Below, in pieces: positions 48,035 to 55,287 of a stretch of DNA of 64,000 bases (the stretch's first letter is position 1; each line of letters starts with the position of its first letter). Source of the stretch: Metaclostridioides mangenotii. GTDB taxonomy: Bacteria; Bacillota; Clostridia; Peptostreptococcales; Peptostreptococcaceae. A model generated the notes under the pieces. That model saw only the letters and a list, made by a program, of their open reading frames with translations, ran no database searches and was not told where the DNA came from. Location: contig NZ_JAHLOF010000001.1 in NCBI RefSeq assembly GCF_018917235.1, positions 248,001-312,000 of the forward strand, read 5' to 3'. The position numbers and the translations under genes were made by a program.

Positions 48035-49012
48035 GTGCCTGCAAATTGGTTCCCTGGTCAGCCAGTTATTTTACCGCACCCGAAAAAGTATAAAGATTTA
48101 AAGAACAGTTTGAAAAATTGTAGTAAAAAGTATTCTACTATGGATTGGTACTTGTGTTTTGTTCCTCATGAGAGCGACAAAGCTTCTTCCTATAAAAATA
48201 ACTTCTTCGAAAATAAAACTTCGGAAGAACAACTAAAATGTGAATTAAAATCCGATAAGAAAACTCATGAAGAACAACTGAAATGTGAATCAAAATCCGA
48301 TAAGAAAACTCATGAAAAACCAATAAAAAGTGAATCAAAATTTGATAAGAAACTTTCGGAAAAGCCAACAAAAACTGAATCAAAACCGGATAAAGAAGAT
48401 CTAGATATGGAAAAAGAAATATCTGATTTTTATAATAAAAGTTATTTGAATCACGACTATAAAGAAAATAAAAATATAAAAGACATAGCAAAAGAAACTA
48501 TAAATAATTACAGTAGTAAAAAAAATAACAATAGACCTCAAATTTCTGATTTATATAATGTAATAAACGAAGAGCTAGATTGTCCTGAACTTGATAGGAT
48601 AGTTGCAACGTATGTATTTGGTAATCCTACTAATCTAGATGCTCAACTAGTTGATGCCGCTATATACGCGTTTGTTGAAATTAACCCTAATGGAACTCTT
48701 ATGGTTCCAACTCCTAATTATCTTAGACAAATGGTAAATCTAAAAGCAGAAAAACCAAGTCTAAAGGTAATTGCTGCAATAGGTGGATGGGGAGCCGAAG
48801 GCTTTTCCGATGCTGCACTTACACCTACTTCTAGATACAATTTTGCTAGAGAAGTAAATGCTCTAATAAATGAATATAATCTAGATGGCGTTGATATTGA
48901 TTGGGAGTACCCTGGTACTAGTGCTGCTGGAATAGTATCCAGACCTGTAGATAGAGAGAACTTTACGTTACTTCTTACAGCTATTAGAGATGTTATAGGT
49001 GATGATAAATAG
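48035..49012 (+). CDS. cotE: CotE-like spore coat protein, piece 2: Prx tail, repeat linker, GH18 N-terminal half
   Basis: The middle piece of the split coat gene; genuine cotE sequence runs 48038-49009. It opens with PANWFPGQPVILPHPKKYKDL and DWYLCF, the missing peroxiredoxin C-terminus. Next comes a charged linker with four 14-15 residue repeats (EEQLKCE-S/L-KSDKKTH type, 48224-48400). The GH18 domain follows, with IVATYVFGNP, VIAAIGGWG and the catalytic motif LDGVDIDWEYPG (48881-48916), including the proton-donor Glu. It then stops at a TAG supplied by element 2 after DVIGDDK. The GTG at 48035 has no ribosome site, so this piece is not expected to be translated alone. Confidence 0.88.
   Translation: MPANWFPGQPVILPHPKKYKDLKNSLKNCSKKYSTMDWYLCFVPHESDKASSYKNNFFENKTSEEQLKCELKSDKKTHEEQLKCESKSDKKTHEKPIKSESKFDKKLSEKPTKTESKPDKEDLDMEKEISDFYNKSYLNHDYKENKNIKDIAKETINNYSSKKNNNRPQISDLYNVINEELDCPELDRIVATYVFGNPTNLDAQLVDAAIYAFVEINPNGTLMVPTPNYLRQMVNLKAEKPSLKVIAAIGGWGAEGFSDAALTPTSRYNFAREVNALINEYNLDGVDIDWEYPGTSAAGIVSRPVDRENFTLLLTAIRDVIGDDK
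48038..48051 (+). repeat. attR core of element 1
   Basis: CCTGCAAATTGGTT, the direct-repeat partner of 41261-41274. Beyond it the coat-gene frame continues as F-P-G-Q-P-V-I-L-P. Confidence 0.85.
48224..48400 (+). repeat. Tandem 42-45 bp coding repeats in the CotE linker
   Basis: Four imperfect units encode E-x-x-x-K-x-E-x-K-x-D-K-K segments between the peroxiredoxin and chitinase domains. They give a highly charged, probably extended linker. Such repeats can vary in copy number between strains. Confidence 0.75.
49005..49010 (+). repeat. attL core of element 2
   Basis: ATAAAT, shared with 56815-56820 within a longer imperfect match (AT-ATAAAT-GTTA). It covers the D-K/N-K codons. Joining here turns GAT AAA TAG into GAT AAA TGG. 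The adjacent arm TTACAATCATTGTTAC (49013-49028) is half of an attP palindrome. Confidence 0.8.
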
Positions 49013-49036
49013 TTACAATCATTGTTACTGTATAGG

Positions 49037-49077
49037 AAAAAACATACTTTATCCTTTTTCCATCGTTAAAGTATGTT
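49037..49077 (-). terminator. Terminator of the csp operon
   Basis: AACATACTTTA pairs with its complement around a 14-nt loop, followed on the minus strand by a run of U residues. It lies past the cspC stop. Confidence 0.75.
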
Positions 49078-49190
49078 ACATATCCAAACAATATAAATAT
49101 AGGCTATACTAAGAGACATGCACATTTCAAAATAGTATAATACACTTTATTACGCAAGTGAATAACAAGCATAGCGTTCAGGATAATGTA

Positions 49191-50867
49191 TTATAAACTA
49201 TCAGAGATTATTTGAATAGTCCTTCTGAAATCGACTACACCATATCCTTGAGAATCATTAGGATATTCATACAATTCATTTCTTGTTGCACCAATCATTA
49301 AATATGTTTTTAAAACTTGCGAATATAATAATAGTTTTGGATATCTACTTTGTCGACTTAGATACTCCATTATTAGTGCTAACATACCTGATGTTACAGA
49401 ACTGCTAATACCTGTACCTGTACCTGTTCTATAACTATCATTGCCGTAAGTTGATACAATATTAACACCAGGAGCTACTAAATCAGGTTTCGTAGAAACC
49501 CCTCTAGTAGGGCCTCTTGAAGAACCAATCCATATACTATCATATCTATTGTCATAAGCACCTACTGTAATTATATTCTCGCCAGTTCCAAATAAAGTTA
49601 TAGTTGAAAAAGAACTTGTATCTATAAAACCATCATCATAACCTAAAAGATTACTGTTTGGTAGATAAACATGGTATTCTCCATTTAGGAATACATCTGG
49701 CCTAACTCTAAGTGTCCACGCTCCAGGCTTCATATTTCTGAGGTTTATCTCAATTAATTGTGATCCTGTAGGTGTCCAAGGATAGAAGTATCTAATTCTA
49801 TATGTTGTGTTTTCTAAATTGAAAACTCCTGTGTACTCATAGTAATCTGGCGCATAAGGTGCTGTATAACTAACTTCTCCTGATGGCGAAATGATAGTTG
49901 CAATTATTCTATCCAAATCTCTCCCCTCAAGATAAATATCTAAATTTTGACCATCACCATATTCAATAATAATATCATTTACATCCATCTGATTTCTAAA
50001 TCTACCAGCATAATGAATATATGTATTTCTTTGATTGCCTGCACCACTTACTACAACAATTCCTGGGTATTCTAATTCTGTAAATGTATTTAAAGCTGTT
50101 ATATATCCCAATGAGGATCTCTCCCCAACAGTTAAATTTATTATGAGGGATTTTTCCTCCCTAAGTGCAATGTCTATAGCATATGAAAACGCAGCTAAAA
50201 AATCGGATGTTGTATAATTACGCTTTTCTACATAATACCTTCCGGGATATGATTTTAATTTTACAACAATTAAATCAGATCCTTCTGTTATTCCTTTGTA
50301 GTTAGAGTTTATCCTTCCGCTACCGACTGTAATTCCAGCAGCCATTGTACCTGTTCCTACATCATCTCTACTTAAACTTCCATCATTTCTAGCTATGGCA
50401 GCATTTAATTCTTCTCTTGAAAATTCACTTCCAAACAAATATCCTTCTGGAGGGGGATTTATAGTCCCTTCTTGATCCCATAACTTTAATATTTTGCTTG
50501 ATCCGTCATCTCTAATTAAATCAGGATGTAAATAATCGACTCCTGAATCTATTATTGCAATAAGAACTCCTCTCCCTGTTATATCATTGTAAACATTATT
50601 ATAAATATAATTCACTCCAGAAACACTTCTTGCTCCATCTCCAACTTCAACATAGTTTGTTAAATCTATCATAGAACTCATTGGGGCAGATTCATCGTAC
50701 CAAGAGACTTCATATATACTTCTTAATATATTTGAGTTGAAATCTAATGGTGTGTATAGGACAGCAAGTCTTTCATTTAATATAATAAAGTTATTTAAAC
50801 CTCTCTCTCTAAGGGCAGATCCTATGTCTGAACCCTCTTGATAAACTATATAAAATGATTTTTCCAT
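49191..50867 (-). CDS. cspC: CspC-like germination pseudoprotease (element 2 cargo)
   Basis: A subtilisin-fold (S8) protein of 558 residues. The catalytic Asp107 is kept (IAIIDSGVDYLHPDL), but His is replaced by Thr172 (GTGTMAAG, usually GHGTHVAG) and Ser by Gly486 (TGTGISSSV, usually GTSMA), so it cannot be a protease. C. difficile CspC, a bile-acid germination signalling pseudoprotease, has Thr and Gly at nearly the same positions (170 and 485, from memory) and nearly the same length. A jelly-roll insert lies at about 290-420. It is the second gene of an operon, 9 bp after a CspA-like gene. Csp proteins are made in the forespore. Confidence 0.85.
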   Translation of the reverse strand: MEKSFYIVYQEGSDIGSALRERGLNNFIILNERLAVLYTPLDFNSNILRSIYEVSWYDESAPMSSMIDLTNYVEVGDGARSVSGVNYIYNNVYNDITGRGVLIAIIDSGVDYLHPDLIRDDGSSKILKLWDQEGTINPPPEGYLFGSEFSREELNAAIARNDGSLSRDDVGTGTMAAGITVGSGRINSNYKGITEGSDLIVVKLKSYPGRYYVEKRNYTTSDFLAAFSYAIDIALREEKSLIINLTVGERSSLGYITALNTFTELEYPGIVVVSGAGNQRNTYIHYAGRFRNQMDVNDIIIEYGDGQNLDIYLEGRDLDRIIATIISPSGEVSYTAPYAPDYYEYTGVFNLENTTYRIRYFYPWTPTGSQLIEINLRNMKPGAWTLRVRPDVFLNGEYHVYLPNSNLLGYDDGFIDTSSFSTITLFGTGENIITVGAYDNRYDSIWIGSSRGPTRGVSTKPDLVAPGVNIVSTYGNDSYRTGTGTGISSSVTSGMLALIMEYLSRQSRYPKLLLYSQVLKTYLMIGATRNELYEYPNDSQGYGVVDFRRTIQIISDSL

Positions 50868-50876
50868 ATTTACCTC

Positions 50877-52535
50877 CTATCTAAAAAAATCAAACATTCT
50901 TCTTACGTTTAAAACTCCATATCCATAACTATAATTTGGATAAACTATATTTGTAGCTCGATCTGCACCCAATTTTATAAATGTTTTAAAATTAGATAGA
51001 TATGCTTGATTATAGTAGTTTCCATCCACAAATGTATACTGAAAATACAATGCTGCTGCCCCTGAAACATGTGCTGCTGATGCTCCTGTCCCTGTTATAG
51101 TACCATACGTATTGCCAGGATAAGGAGCGATAATATTTACACCTGGAGCAATGATATCTGGTTTTGCCCAATTTTGTATAGTAGGCCCTCTTGAAGAACT
51201 ACTCCATAAACTCCTGTTGAATGAATTATAGGCACCAACAGTTATATTTTCTTCTATAACTGCTGGGTAATTTATGGTATAAGATGGGTCGGGATTTCTA
51301 AATCTTGTTCCACTTTTTAAGAATATTCTATTTGGCAAGTATATATTATATCTCCCATTGATTATATTAATTCCAGTTATTCTTATCGTCCAAACACCAC
51401 GTACTACATTTCGCAGATATATTTGTATAAATTGTTGACCTGAAACGGTTGTAGGATATCTTGAAGTTATTCTATAATAAGTACCCTCTAAATCAAGTAG
51501 TCCGCTAACTTCTAGATAGTTAGTGTACGCACTTACCCCCCTGGTACTTTCACCTGAAGGAGTAACTAGTTCCATTTCTATTAAATCAGGCCTTTGTACC
51601 CACAGGTCTAATGTTAGTTCTTCTTCATCTTCACTAAGCTCAAACTCCACATTGGCTGTATCTCCATTAAGCTGTAGTCTTCCTGTTGTATGTGTTTGTG
51701 TATCACCCTCATCTCCTGCTCCAACAACCTCGCAATATCCCCTATTGTAGTATCTTGACGTATTCGTGTTAGTTAACCCCAAGAGATTGTTACTTCCATA
51801 AGATATATTTATTACTACAGGCATATTTAGTTGTCGGGCTTTTCCATATGCATACTCTATTGACGCAAACAACATTGCATTATTATAATATCCTTCTATA
51901 GTTCCAAGTTTTACAATAATCAATTCGGCTTCATATGCAACACCTGCATATTCGGGATTCACATTACCCATACCAGCACATATACCACTAATCATTGTTC
52001 CTCTTCCTATTTCATCTTGAGATAAACTAGAGTCATTGTTCTGTATAGCTATATTAATATCTTCCCTTGTATACTCTGTACCAAAATAAAATCCTTCTGG
52101 AGGTATACCATCTTTTGTCTGGTCCCATAAATAAAGTATTTTAGATGTACCATCGGGGTATATAAAATCAGGATGTAAATAATCTATACCACTATCTGCA
52201 ACTGCTATTATTACACCTCTACCCGTTATAGATATATTGGGGTTGTTTTTGAAGTAGTTAACACCTATTTCTTCAGTTGCCACGATACCATTTTCAACCC
52301 CTTGACTGACTTGAGATAGTGGAGCCATTCTTATAGTTCTTTCGACATTAATGACTGATCGCAACATTAATATATCTTCAAGCCCTTGTGAATATGTTTC
52401 TTCACTTAATCGCAGAATTCCTAAATCATTAGTTAATCTTATGAAATCATACGGATAACCAGCCGATTCAAACTCATTAAAAAAATTAGGTGTAAATGTT
52501 ACATTTAAATCAAAAATAATATTATTTCCATTCAT
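50877..52535 (-). CDS. CspA-like pseudoprotease (element 2 cargo)
   Basis: A second S8-fold protein of 552 residues, paralogous to its neighbour. Asp114 is present (IAVADSGIDYLHPDF). The His position is Arg178 (GRGTMISG) and the Ser position is Gly484 (TGTGASAAHVSG), so it too is catalytically dead. In C. difficile the CspB protease and the CspA pseudoprotease are fused and lie before cspC. Here the gene before cspC encodes a single unfused domain of CspA size. No active CspB is in this window. The A versus B assignment rests on the dead active site and gene order. The start has an AAGGAG ribosome site. Confidence 0.75.
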   Translation of the reverse strand: MNGNNIIFDLNVTFTPNFFNEFESAGYPYDFIRLTNDLGILRLSEETYSQGLEDILMLRSVINVERTIRMAPLSQVSQGVENGIVATEEIGVNYFKNNPNISITGRGVIIAVADSGIDYLHPDFIYPDGTSKILYLWDQTKDGIPPEGFYFGTEYTREDINIAIQNNDSSLSQDEIGRGTMISGICAGMGNVNPEYAGVAYEAELIIVKLGTIEGYYNNAMLFASIEYAYGKARQLNMPVVINISYGSNNLLGLTNTNTSRYYNRGYCEVVGAGDEGDTQTHTTGRLQLNGDTANVEFELSEDEEELTLDLWVQRPDLIEMELVTPSGESTRGVSAYTNYLEVSGLLDLEGTYYRITSRYPTTVSGQQFIQIYLRNVVRGVWTIRITGINIINGRYNIYLPNRIFLKSGTRFRNPDPSYTINYPAVIEENITVGAYNSFNRSLWSSSSRGPTIQNWAKPDIIAPGVNIIAPYPGNTYGTITGTGASAAHVSGAAALYFQYTFVDGNYYNQAYLSNFKTFIKLGADRATNIVYPNYSYGYGVLNVRRMFDFFR

Positions 52536-52595
52536 AACAACAACTCCTTATCTTATTGTAGTTATTTTTAGTCTTTTATATTAAATCTATTATCA

Positions 52596-52624
52596 TTATA
52601 TTTTCAGCTTAGACAGTGTATTCA
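52596..52624 (-). promoter_or_regulatory. Candidate SigG-like promoter of the csp operon
   Basis: On the minus strand TGAATA, an exact SigG/SigF-type -35, is followed after 16 bp by AATATAA (four of seven to CATACTA). It lies about 60 bp upstream of the CspA-like start. Forespore expression would match known csp regulation. Confidence 0.4.
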
Positions 52625-52858
52625 CTAATTGAAAGAAAACATAGATATATACAATACATCAATGTAAAATATGTTATGAAAGAAACAGTATAATTACATA
52701 TTGAGAATCTACTCGGCTCCCTACTGCTAGAGGAAATTCTAATTAAGGATTAAATAAAGGTAGACTCGAATATGGAGAAGAAATTATAAATAAAAAGAAA
52801 TAGATTTTAAATTAATTTGAAATATAGTGTAAAATTCTTATAACTAGAGACAAAAAAA
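52625..52858. other. Intergenic, element 2
   Basis: About 230 bp between the csp promoter and the flagellin terminator (the whole gene-free stretch is 52536-52895). No gene or other feature was seen. Confidence 0.35.
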
Positions 52859-52888
52859 TAAAGAGTAGAGAAAACTCTACTCTTTATA
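52859..52888 (-). terminator. Terminator after the flagellin gene
   Basis: AAAGAGTAGAG with CTCTACTCTTT around an AAAA loop, just past the flagellin stop. Confidence 0.8.
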
Positions 52889-52895
52889 AAGTAAA

Positions 52896-53744
52896 TTATT
52901 GCATTAATTGTAATATGCTTTGTGGTTGTTGGTTAGCTTGAGCTAACATTGATTGAGATGCTTGAGCTAATATGTTTAATTTAGATAATTGAACCATTTC
53001 GCTTGCAACATCTGTATCTCTTATTCTTGATTCAGCAGCTGTTATATTTTCTACAGTATTAGATAAATTAGCTGAAGTTGATTCAAGTCTATTTTGTTGC
53101 GCACCTAATGTTGATCTTGCAGAGTTTACTTTAGCAAGAGCAGCGTCTATGTTTGACATCATAGTTCTTGCAGCAGTAGTTCCATCTGAAGTTCCTGCTT
53201 TCATAGAAGATATATTAGCTGAAGTTATTCCAGCATCAGTCATTATTTTAGAAGTGTTTACTAAGTCAACGTTGATTTGGTTATTAGATGAACCATCAGA
53301 ACCTACTTGTAGACTTAATTGAGTATTAGAGCCGTCTAATAACTGTTTACCATTGAACTCAGTAGTTTTAGACATTCTAGTTAATTCGTCATTTAATTGT
53401 GTTAACTCGTTTGCTATTTTCTCTCTTTCATCCTTTGTATTTGTTTCATTAGCTGATTGAACAGATAATTGAGACATTCTTTTTAGAATATTACCTGTTT
53501 CTTCTAATGCACCCTCAGCAGTTTGAACAACAGAAATACCATCTTGTACGTTTAATCCAGCTTGGTTTAATCCTTTAATTTGATTTCTCATTTTTTCAGA
53601 TATAGCTAGTCCAGCTGAATCGTCTGCCGCTCTTTTGATTCTTAATCCTGAAGATAATTTCTCCATTGATCTACTTTGTAAAGCTGTATTTTTGTTCATT
53701 TGGTTGTTTGCTATTAAAGCATTTACATTGTTGTTAATTCTCAT
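52896..53744 (-). CDS. fliC: Flagellin (element 2 cargo)
   Basis: A flagellin of 282 residues with intact terminal domains. The N-terminal D0/D1 has MRINNNVNALIANNQM, SMEKLSSGLRIKRAADDSAG and LAISEKMRNQIKGL. The C-terminal D1/D0 has RSTLGAQQNRLESTSANL, ESRIRDTDVASEM and AQASQSMLAQANQQPQSIL. The variable centre is short (about 60 residues). It is a single gene away from any flagellar operon, inside the intervening element. The leader carries a CsrA-like site and a SigD-like promoter. It may be one of several flagellins in the genome or the only one; the window cannot tell. Confidence 0.95.
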   Translation of the reverse strand: MRINNNVNALIANNQMNKNTALQSRSMEKLSSGLRIKRAADDSAGLAISEKMRNQIKGLNQAGLNVQDGISVVQTAEGALEETGNILKRMSQLSVQSANETNTKDEREKIANELTQLNDELTRMSKTTEFNGKQLLDGSNTQLSLQVGSDGSSNNQINVDLVNTSKIMTDAGITSANISSMKAGTSDGTTAARTMMSNIDAALAKVNSARSTLGAQQNRLESTSANLSNTVENITAAESRIRDTDVASEMVQLSKLNILAQASQSMLAQANQQPQSILQLMQ

Positions 53745-53769
53745 CTTATTACTCTCCTTAGTCTATATA

Positions 53770-53781
53770 GGCATCCTTGCC
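53770..53781 (-). promoter_or_regulatory. CsrA-type hairpin in the flagellin leader
   Basis: On the minus strand GGCAAGGATGCC forms a 4-bp stem with AGGA in the loop. It contains CAAGGATG, the core of the CsrA consensus, and lies about 10 nt upstream of the AAGGAG ribosome site. This is like the two-site CsrA control of Bacillus hag. Confidence 0.5.
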
Positions 53782-53813
53782 AAAATTTGTAAGTAAATTA
53801 ACTTACAATATAA

Positions 53814-53840
53814 TAATCGTCCTATATTACAAAAACATTA
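53814..53840 (-). promoter_or_regulatory. Candidate SigD (sigma-28) promoter of the flagellin gene
   Basis: On the minus strand TAAT, 15 bp, then GACGATTA, against the TAAA-N15-GCCGATAA consensus (three of four and six of eight). The spacing is exact. Confidence 0.45.
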
Positions 53841-54128
53841 ACATATATTTAAAAATAACTGATAAAGGGTAAAAAAGTGATATTGCCATATCTAATTATA
53901 TTATCTCTATCTGTCGGAATATACACTGGATGCTCTAGTTGGAAACTTTGGTATGATTTTAAAATCTCTCTTATTTCTTAAATCCGTATTATCTTTATTT
54001 GATTATGCAATGCATTCTCATGGTTTCAGTATAGTCAAACACAAATAATTTTAAGCTACATTTATATAAATGTATCCAAAATATTATTTAACACATATAT
54101 CTATAGTAAAACATTTAGGAGGTTTATT
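53841..54128. other. Divergent intergenic region, element 2
   Basis: AT-rich sequence between the divergent flagellin gene and the unknown gene at 54129. Beyond the promoters it must contain, no feature was recognised. Confidence 0.35.
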
Positions 54129-54647
54129 ATGTATCAAAATATTTATCCAAATCCTCTTCAATTGCAAAATTCAATAAATTTGATACAGGATACAATAAAC
54201 GCTATGGAGCAAGATTTTCTTTTATATAATTGGTTAAATGGTAAACTACCTATTTCAGAACTTCTAACTTTACCCTCACCTAATCTTGAAGAGATATATG
54301 ATATTCTAGAAATAATTGAAACACTAAAAAACGATAGCATTAAGAATAGCACTTTATTGAAAGAAATATATTTTCAACTGACAGGTACTCATGCCAATAT
54401 CGAACAGGGTTTTTATTTCGTTCCGCCGAGAGATTTATTTACAGGTATATACGATGCCATTGTAAAATCTACTGGGTATGTAAAGCAATTAAGACTTATA
54501 ATGTTTGGATTACCAAATTTTTATTATAGAGATGCACTTTTCAGTATAATATCTGATGAATTAAATCATGGGACTTTAGTTAATTATGTGCATTCAAAAT
54601 TAATACGTATTCAAAATGAGCGAAATCTTAATATCCCCATACTATAA
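54129..54647 (+). CDS. Unknown helical protein (element 2 cargo)
   Basis: A soluble protein of 172 residues, predicted all-helical with no signal peptide or membrane segment. It begins NIYPNPLQLQNSINLIQDTI. Conserved-looking acidic and His positions (EQDFLLYNWL; EEIYDILEIIETL; THANIEQGFYF; DELNHGTLVNYVH) are spaced in a way reminiscent of ferritin-like four-helix bundles, but no E-x-x-H pair is certain. It has an AGGAGG ribosome site and its own terminator. I recognise no family. The setting next to spore genes suggests a spore-related role, as inference only. Confidence 0.55.
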   Translation: MYQNIYPNPLQLQNSINLIQDTINAMEQDFLLYNWLNGKLPISELLTLPSPNLEEIYDILEIIETLKNDSIKNSTLLKEIYFQLTGTHANIEQGFYFVPPRDLFTGIYDAIVKSTGYVKQLRLIMFGLPNFYYRDALFSIISDELNHGTLVNYVHSKLIRIQNERNLNIPIL

Positions 54648-54726
54648 AATTCAAATTATCTATTGTATAAGTTCTATGGGTTTTATTTAAGAGCTATCTT
54701 TCCTAAGTATAGCGTATAGTGAGGTT

Positions 54727-54770
54727 AACATGCCATCTTATTAAACATATTAGGTGGTATGTTCTTTTTT
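54727..54770 (+). terminator. Terminator after the unknown helical protein gene
   Basis: AACATGCCATCTTAT pairs imperfectly with ATTAGGTGGTATGTT and is followed by a run of T residues. Confidence 0.75.
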
Positions 54771-54883
54771 ATATTTCAATCTTTAATTACAATGATCTAA
54801 TAACTTACAATTCATTTTTTAACCTCCTGATTGTCCAATTTATTTTTAAAGAAGTGCTATAAAAGCACATCCAGTATTTATCA

Positions 54884-55084
54884 TCAAAGTTGTATACCTC
54901 TTTTTGCATATTCATAAATATACTTACAATTTAAATCGATAACATGTTGTCGTCTCTTTTTATTTATTTCATCTGGGATATCTGCAAATTTTACATATAC
55001 TTCGCAAACATCAGTTACATTTAATGCATCTGCTTCGAATCCTGATATATCATTTATGAATTTACCTCTTTGAACTTTTTCCAT
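54884..55084 (-). CDS. Candidate recombination directionality factor of element 2
   Basis: A 66-residue protein divergent from recombinase 2, with an AAAGGGGGAG ribosome site before ATG at 55084. It shares VYVKFA and the following basic/acidic helix with the 62-residue protein of element 1. The sequence downstream of both genes is also alike, including a GTGCT...AGCAC hairpin. By position, size and conservation it is the best candidate for the excision-promoting partner of the recombinase. It could instead be a repressor of the shared palindromic promoter. Confidence 0.6.
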   Translation of the reverse strand: MEKVQRGKFINDISGFEADALNVTDVCEVYVKFADIPDEINKKRRQHVIDLNCKYIYEYAKRGIQL

Positions 55085-55134
55085 TAGATCTCCCCCTTTT
55101 TCTATAGGTATGTTTGAATAGATTTGTCCTATTC
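55085..55134 (-). promoter_or_regulatory. Conserved promoter of the element 2 small ORF
   Basis: On the minus strand GAATAGGACAAAT is followed by CATACC, with ATA-17 bp-CATA, the same as in element 1. This suggests a mother-cell (SigE/SigK-type) promoter. Confidence 0.45.
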
Positions 55135-55224
55135 AAAACAACATTCTTATCTAATTTCAAATAATTCTTTAAAATCTACTTAAACAATTCCGCTAACTTT
55201 TTAGCTAACTTATGTCCTACAATG

Positions 55225-55256
55225 AGTGATATTAAAATATTGATATCAATATAATT
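55225..55256 (+). promoter_or_regulatory. Recombinase 2 promoter with perfect 16-bp palindrome
   Basis: GTGATA and TATAAT separated by 18 bp. The perfect palindrome ATATTGATATCAATAT (55237-55252) overlaps the -10 and looks like a dimeric repressor operator. Confidence 0.5.
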
Positions 55257-55287
55257 AATATAGACGAGTTTTGAGGGGGGATTACAT

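Larger units (their letters stand above)
41261..48051. mobile_element. Intervening element 1, skin-like, in cotE
   Basis: The DNA between the direct repeats (6777 bp from core to core) interrupts cotE at the end of the peroxiredoxin domain. Its right end holds a large serine recombinase pointing towards attR and a divergent small ORF. The cargo is a coiled-coil exported protein, a DUF2089 membrane operon, a lipoprotein phosphoesterase and small proteins. No phage structural, replication or conjugation genes are visible. Excision would restore the host frame exactly. The layout matches the class of sporulation intervening elements typified by sigK skin; excision in this organism is inferred. 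Confidence 0.85.

Noticed and set aside
49191..52535. Active subtilisin-like proteases
   Set aside because: Both proteins lack the catalytic His and Ser at the aligned positions, so protease function is not supported.
55237..55252. Palindrome upstream of recombinase 2 as an att site
   Set aside because: It lies 1.5 kb from the element end and overlaps the -10 of a promoter that is conserved in the other element. An operator is the better explanation.
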